DNA from: Alphaproteobacteria bacterium
GTDB taxonomy: Bacteria; Pseudomonadota; Alphaproteobacteria; SHVP01
Direction: 5' to 3'
NCBI GenBank assembly: GCA_016869765.1
Contig: VGES01000006.1
Coordinates: 1-64,000 of the forward strand
DNA length: 64,000 nt
Every line of letters begins with the position of its first letter. Positions within the stretch are counted from its first letter, which is position 1. Below, piece after piece: positions 61,475 to 64,000 of the stretch. The notes under the pieces are model-generated. The model searched no databases. It worked only from the letters and a program-made list of their open reading frames with translations, and had not been told where the DNA came from. The translations under genes and the position numbers were made by a program.

Positions 61475-62347
61475 CTATTTTCGGACGGCATAGCGCTTCT
61501 CGAGCGAGTCAAAGCGCGCCTTGTCCACGACGGCTTGGCGTTCGGCGAACGGCAGCAGATCCTTCTCCCAGCCCGTCGTGGAACCCTTCTCCTTGAGGTT
61601 TTTGAACGCCTTGCGCAGGGCCAACATCATCGCTTGCAGTCCCGCGTTGGCGTAGAGCACGACGCCGTAGCCCATGCGGGCGAGCTCGGCCTGCTCGATG
61701 ATCGGCGTCTTGCCGCCGAAGACGAGGTTGATCAACTGCGGCACCGGAAGCTTGGCGATCTTCTCGATCTCTTCGCGACTTTCGGGGGCCTCGACGAAGG
61801 TGACATCGGCGCCGGCCGCAATGAACGCGTGGGCACGGTCGAGGGCGGCTTCCAGGCCGAGCACCGTGCGCGCATCCGTGCGAGCGATGATCACGAAGTC
61901 CTTGTCACGGCGAGCCTCGGCGGCGGCTTTGATCTTGAGGGCCGCCTCGTCCTTGTCGATCACGTCCTTGCCGGCGAAGTGGCCACACTTCTTGGGAAAC
62001 ACTTGGTCTTCGAGTTGAATGCCGTTGGCGCCCGCTTGCTCGAGGACGCGGATCGTGTGCGTTACGTTGACCGCGTTGCCGAACCCGGTATCGGCATCGA
62101 CGATAATCGGCAGATCCATCACGTTGCGCATACGCATCACGTTGTCGGCAAGCTCGGCCAGACTGATCAACGCCAAGTCCGGCACGCCGAGATAGGCGTT
62201 GGTGACCCCCGCCCCGGAGACGTAGACCGCGTCGAAGCCGGCATCGGCGATCATCTTGGCCGACAGCGCATTGAAGGCGCCCGGGACGATGGTCGCCGCC
62301 CGGCGAGCGAAAATCCGTTTCAGACGCGCGTTTTGGCTTTCCGCCAT
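61475..62347 (-). CDS. Isocitrate lyase/PEP mutase family enzyme
   Basis: A 290-residue (beta/alpha)8 enzyme. DADTGFGNAVNVTHTIRVLEQAGANGIQLEDQ holds the metal-ligand acids, and KKCGHFAGKDVI is the family loop with catalytic Cys (KKCGH). It resembles 2-methylisocitrate lyase or oxaloacetate hydrolase/carboxyphosphonoenolpyruvate mutase; the exact reaction cannot be assigned. It is the first gene of the leftward cluster ending with the RidA-like gene. Confidence 0.88.
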   Translation of the reverse strand: MAESQNARLKRIFARRAATIVPGAFNALSAKMIADAGFDAVYVSGAGVTNAYLGVPDLALISLAELADNVMRMRNVMDLPIIVDADTGFGNAVNVTHTIRVLEQAGANGIQLEDQVFPKKCGHFAGKDVIDKDEAALKIKAAAEARRDKDFVIIARTDARTVLGLEAALDRAHAFIAAGADVTFVEAPESREEIEKIAKLPVPQLINLVFGGKTPIIEQAELARMGYGVVLYANAGLQAMMLALRKAFKNLKEKGSTTGWEKDLLPFAERQAVVDKARFDSLEKRYAVRK

Positions 62348-62425
62348 GCATGTGCTCCGAGTCCCTGGGGTTCACCCGTGACCTTACGGTCTTCGGGGGG
62401 ATCGGCTCAAGTTCGGGCTCGGGCG

Positions 62426-63094
62426 TCAGACGTGGGCGGCGACCGGTCGGGCAAATCGATGACGGCCGATTGCTCCAAAGACGAGAACGACCAGCGCCAC
62501 GCTGCCGAGATGCCAGACCAGCACCATCACGGCGGCGCTGAGGCCGTGGAACAGATCGAGCGCCGCCGAGGCAAGGGATGCGACGGCAAGAGCGCCGGTC
62601 AAGGCCGTGGCCCAAGGCCGAATCGACGCGCCATGGCGGACCATAGCGTAGAGCAGCCCGCTCAAGGGAATGCTGGTCAGAACGATCGTCGCGAGACACA
62701 TGAAGCTCGTCCCGAGCGCGAGGCCGTCTGGACCCAGACGCAGCCAATCGCTGTAGCAACTGGCGCCAAGGGCCAGGAGCCAAAGCGCCAGGGTGGGCAA
62801 CGGCACCAAGCGCCACGCCTCGCCGCGGTCGGGAAGGGTCAGGTGGAACGCGGCCACGGTCGCGAGCACGCCGGTCGTGATCGACGCGAGCCACGGGACG
62901 AGCACGTCGATCCGGCTCAGGTGGTCGGCCAGATCGGGGCGGGGGCCCATGACCAGGACGATGGTCGCCAACAATACCAGCGCCGCGCCGAGCCAAATCG
63001 CACTTCGCAGGAGTGGCGGGGCCAGCGGCCGTACGGGAACGGCCTCGGCGGCCAGGCGGGCGATCAGGTCCTCGGTTGGTCGAGGGTCAGCCAT
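62426..63094 (-). CDS. nrsF: NrsF (DUF1109) anti-sigma factor
   Basis: A 222-residue inner-membrane protein of about six helices from ATG 63094 (MADPRPTEDLIARLAAEAVPVRPL); GTG 63100 is the tracked alternative. The N-terminal cytoplasmic segment should bind the sigma factor, and the helices (e.g. LVLLATIVLVMGPRPDL, LPTLALWLLALGASCYSDW, LSGLLYAMVRHG) sense the signal. Two Cys lie at GASCYSD and SFMCLAT; in Caulobacter NrsF two conserved Cys are critical for response. It overlaps the sigma gene stop by 8 bp. Confidence 0.9.
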   Translation of the reverse strand: MADPRPTEDLIARLAAEAVPVRPLAPPLLRSAIWLGAALVLLATIVLVMGPRPDLADHLSRIDVLVPWLASITTGVLATVAAFHLTLPDRGEAWRLVPLPTLALWLLALGASCYSDWLRLGPDGLALGTSFMCLATIVLTSIPLSGLLYAMVRHGASIRPWATALTGALAVASLASAALDLFHGLSAAVMVLVWHLGSVALVVLVFGAIGRHRFARPVAAHV

Positions 63095-63659
63095 GACCAC
63101 CCCCCAGACGCTTGCGTAGGGACTTGACGGCGCGATGCGTCGCCACTTTGAGGGCCGTCGTCGACATGCCGGTCATCGTCGAAGCCTCTTTCAATGACCA
63201 TCCCTGAACCTTGAGCAACTCGATCGCCTGTCTCTGGCCCTGTGGCAGGGATGCCACCGCAGCCGCCACGTCGCGGCGGCGAAACACGTTCTCTTCGGTG
63301 TTCGGCACTTCGCCCCACAAGGTTTCGTCGTCCAGAACCAGTTCGGACTCCCGCACTGAACGCCGACCAAGCAACTGCAAACGATCGGCGATCCGACGTC
63401 GCGCGATGGTCGCCAGCCAGGGCCGGAATGGCCGAGTCGGATCATAGGTCCGCCGCGCCTGGTGCAACGATAGGAGGATGTCCTGGACGGCGTCCTCGAT
63501 CTCCTCCGGCGCGCGTAGCTGACGCCCGGCGAACCGTCGAAGGTAGGGTAGAAGCTCGCCGAGCAGCGCGGCGTAGGCGCCACGGTCGCCCGACTGGCCG
63601 GCGGCCATCAGCTGCGCCCAGCGCCGATCCAAACCCTCTCTCGAGACTGGGTCCGTCAT
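63087..63659 (-). CDS. sigF: ECF sigma factor of the SigF/ECF16 type
   Basis: A 190-residue sigma factor from ATG 63659 (MTDPVSREGLDRRWAQLMAAGQ). Region 2 is RRFAGRQLRAPEEIEDAVQDILLSLHQARRTYDPTRPFRPWLATIARRRIADR and region 4 is VASLPQGQRQAIELLKVQGWSLKEASTMTGMSTTALKVATHRAVKSLR. Partner NrsF is encoded next door, so this is most likely the SigF branch that responds to metal or oxidative stress. A matching promoter stands before the divergent bufferin-like gene. The symbol is by analogy with Caulobacter and not proven. Confidence 0.87.
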   Translation of the reverse strand: MTDPVSREGLDRRWAQLMAAGQSGDRGAYAALLGELLPYLRRFAGRQLRAPEEIEDAVQDILLSLHQARRTYDPTRPFRPWLATIARRRIADRLQLLGRRSVRESELVLDDETLWGEVPNTEENVFRRRDVAAAVASLPQGQRQAIELLKVQGWSLKEASTMTGMSTTALKVATHRAVKSLRKRLGGGHG

Positions 63660-63711
63660 CACGAGTTGGTGTTCCTCCCGGAAAAGCGTGCCCAGGTTCG
63701 CGAGCGGCAGC

Positions 63712-63737
63712 GTAACCCGTCGCGCGTCACAACTGAA
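63712..63737 (+). promoter_or_regulatory. SigF/ECF16-type promoter before the bufferin-like gene
   Basis: GTAACC (63712-63717), 16 bp, then TGAA (63734-63737). From memory, Caulobacter SigF promoters follow GTAACC-N16-CGAA; this differs at one base. It lies about 65 bp before the ATG at 63802 and reads away from sigF, as expected for a target operon. Confidence 0.6.
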
Positions 63738-63801
63738 CAGTAAGGCGAGGGACTGCCCGCGAGGGCGGCCATCCTCGTCCCATAGGCAAAGGAGAGACCT
63801 C

Positions 63802-64000
63802 ATGAATGCTCGTCTTCTGGTGGTGGCGGCAGTTGCCGCGGCAATCGCGACCCCGGCGCTGGCCCAAGCGCCGGTCAAGGCCCCGGAGTACAAGGTCGAG
63901 AAGTGCTACGGCATTTCGAAGGCCGGAAAGAACGATTGCGCGTCGGCAGGGAACCCGCACGTCGACGCGGTGCGCCGCTACCTGGAAGGGCTTCCAGGCG
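63802..64000 (+). CDS. Bufferin-like DUF2282 exported protein (partial)
   Basis: It starts at ATG 63802 behind GGAGAGAC. A signal peptide (MNARLLVVAAVAAAIATPALAQ) precedes EKCYGISKAGKNDC, the hallmark N-terminus of DUF2282/BufA1 small exported proteins that bind copper and protect from metal or hypochlorite stress. The window cuts the gene at 64000. Beyond DCASAGNP the frame reads HVDAVRRYLEGLPG, unlike relatives, whereas the +1 frame reads CAATWKGFQA, which fits better. So a one-base shift may be present here. Confidence 0.66.
   Translation, partial: MNARLLVVAAVAAAIATPALAQAPVKAPEYKVEKCYGISKAGKNDCASAGNPHVDAVRRYLEGLPG

Overview
The window is a high-GC, gene-dense piece of an alphaproteobacterial chromosome. 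The lineage call is an inference from family content: an IalB-like protein, a DUF2794 protein, an NrsF-type anti-sigma factor beside an ECF sigma factor and a bufferin gene, a CobB-type sirtuin and an ETHE1-like hydrolase. I cannot name the genus. There is no phage, transposon, rRNA or CRISPR array. One tRNA gene, tRNA-Ala(CGC), is present.

Layout. 0.2-5 kb: a class III nucleotide cyclase divergent from pyruvate carboxylase. 5.1-5.8 kb: a ribbon-helix-helix/PIN toxin-antitoxin pair with its own operator. 5.8-7.0 kb: a frameshifted P-loop kinase-like gene and two small exported proteins. 7.1-12.2 kb: a translationally coupled stress operon read leftwards (ECF sigma, anti-sigma candidate, periplasmic metal-sensor-like protein, MacA-like adaptor with an LTxxQ insert, ABC ATPase, ABC permease), preceded by an EF-hand protein. 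12.8-21.9 kb: tandem bicupins, an orphan peptide-type binding protein, RidA plus a TPP enzyme, a persulfide-dioxygenase-like hydrolase, and a penicillin acylase broken by an in-frame TGA. 21.9-28.6 kb: rfbC-rfbD, a glycosyltransferase, a flavin-type oxidase-fold protein, a GST, a strong small-RNA candidate on the minus strand, an O-methyltransferase, DUF2794 and a Bax-inhibitor-1 protein. 28.6-34.7 kb: an ABC permease/ATPase pair divergent from a TesA-type esterase, thpR, a tyrosine phosphatase, and a sirtuin gene interrupted by TAG. 34.7-46.2 kb: a universal stress protein coupled to a LonB-like protease, a small metallopeptidase, an SDR, YkvA, two tandem DMT transporters with an intrinsic terminator just upstream, acetoacetyl-CoA synthetase, and a MATE transporter coupled to a methyltransferase.

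46.2-64 kb: an SpoU methyltransferase, IalB, rlmN, argG, folD, a remnant of a DUF167 gene behind yggT, tRNA-Ala, a Phd/RelE toxin-antitoxin pair, two acetyltransferases, a GST, cytochrome b561, an EVE-domain gene divergent from a MarR gene with a perfect palindrome between them, a glutamine amidotransferase, small exported proteins (one apparently starting at ATT), and a leftward catabolic-looking cluster (RidA, CoA-transferase, two GSTs, cysteine hydrolase, isocitrate-lyase/PEP-mutase family). The right edge holds an NrsF/ECF sigma pair divergent from a bufferin-type gene with a matching ECF promoter.

How the genes fit together. Two independent ECF circuits, each next to envelope or metal-stress effectors, suggest a habitat with metal or oxidative stress. 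Several genes carry single lesions: +1 in the kinase-like gene, TGA in the acylase, TAG in the sirtuin, a 5' deletion in DUF167, and possibly +1 in the bufferin gene. This suggests either recent gene decay or residual sequence error, which read-level data could decide. The most promising unexplained element is the minus-strand RNA candidate near 26.3-26.5 kb: nested inverted repeats, a loop-tail complementarity, a promoter-like match and an intrinsic terminator.
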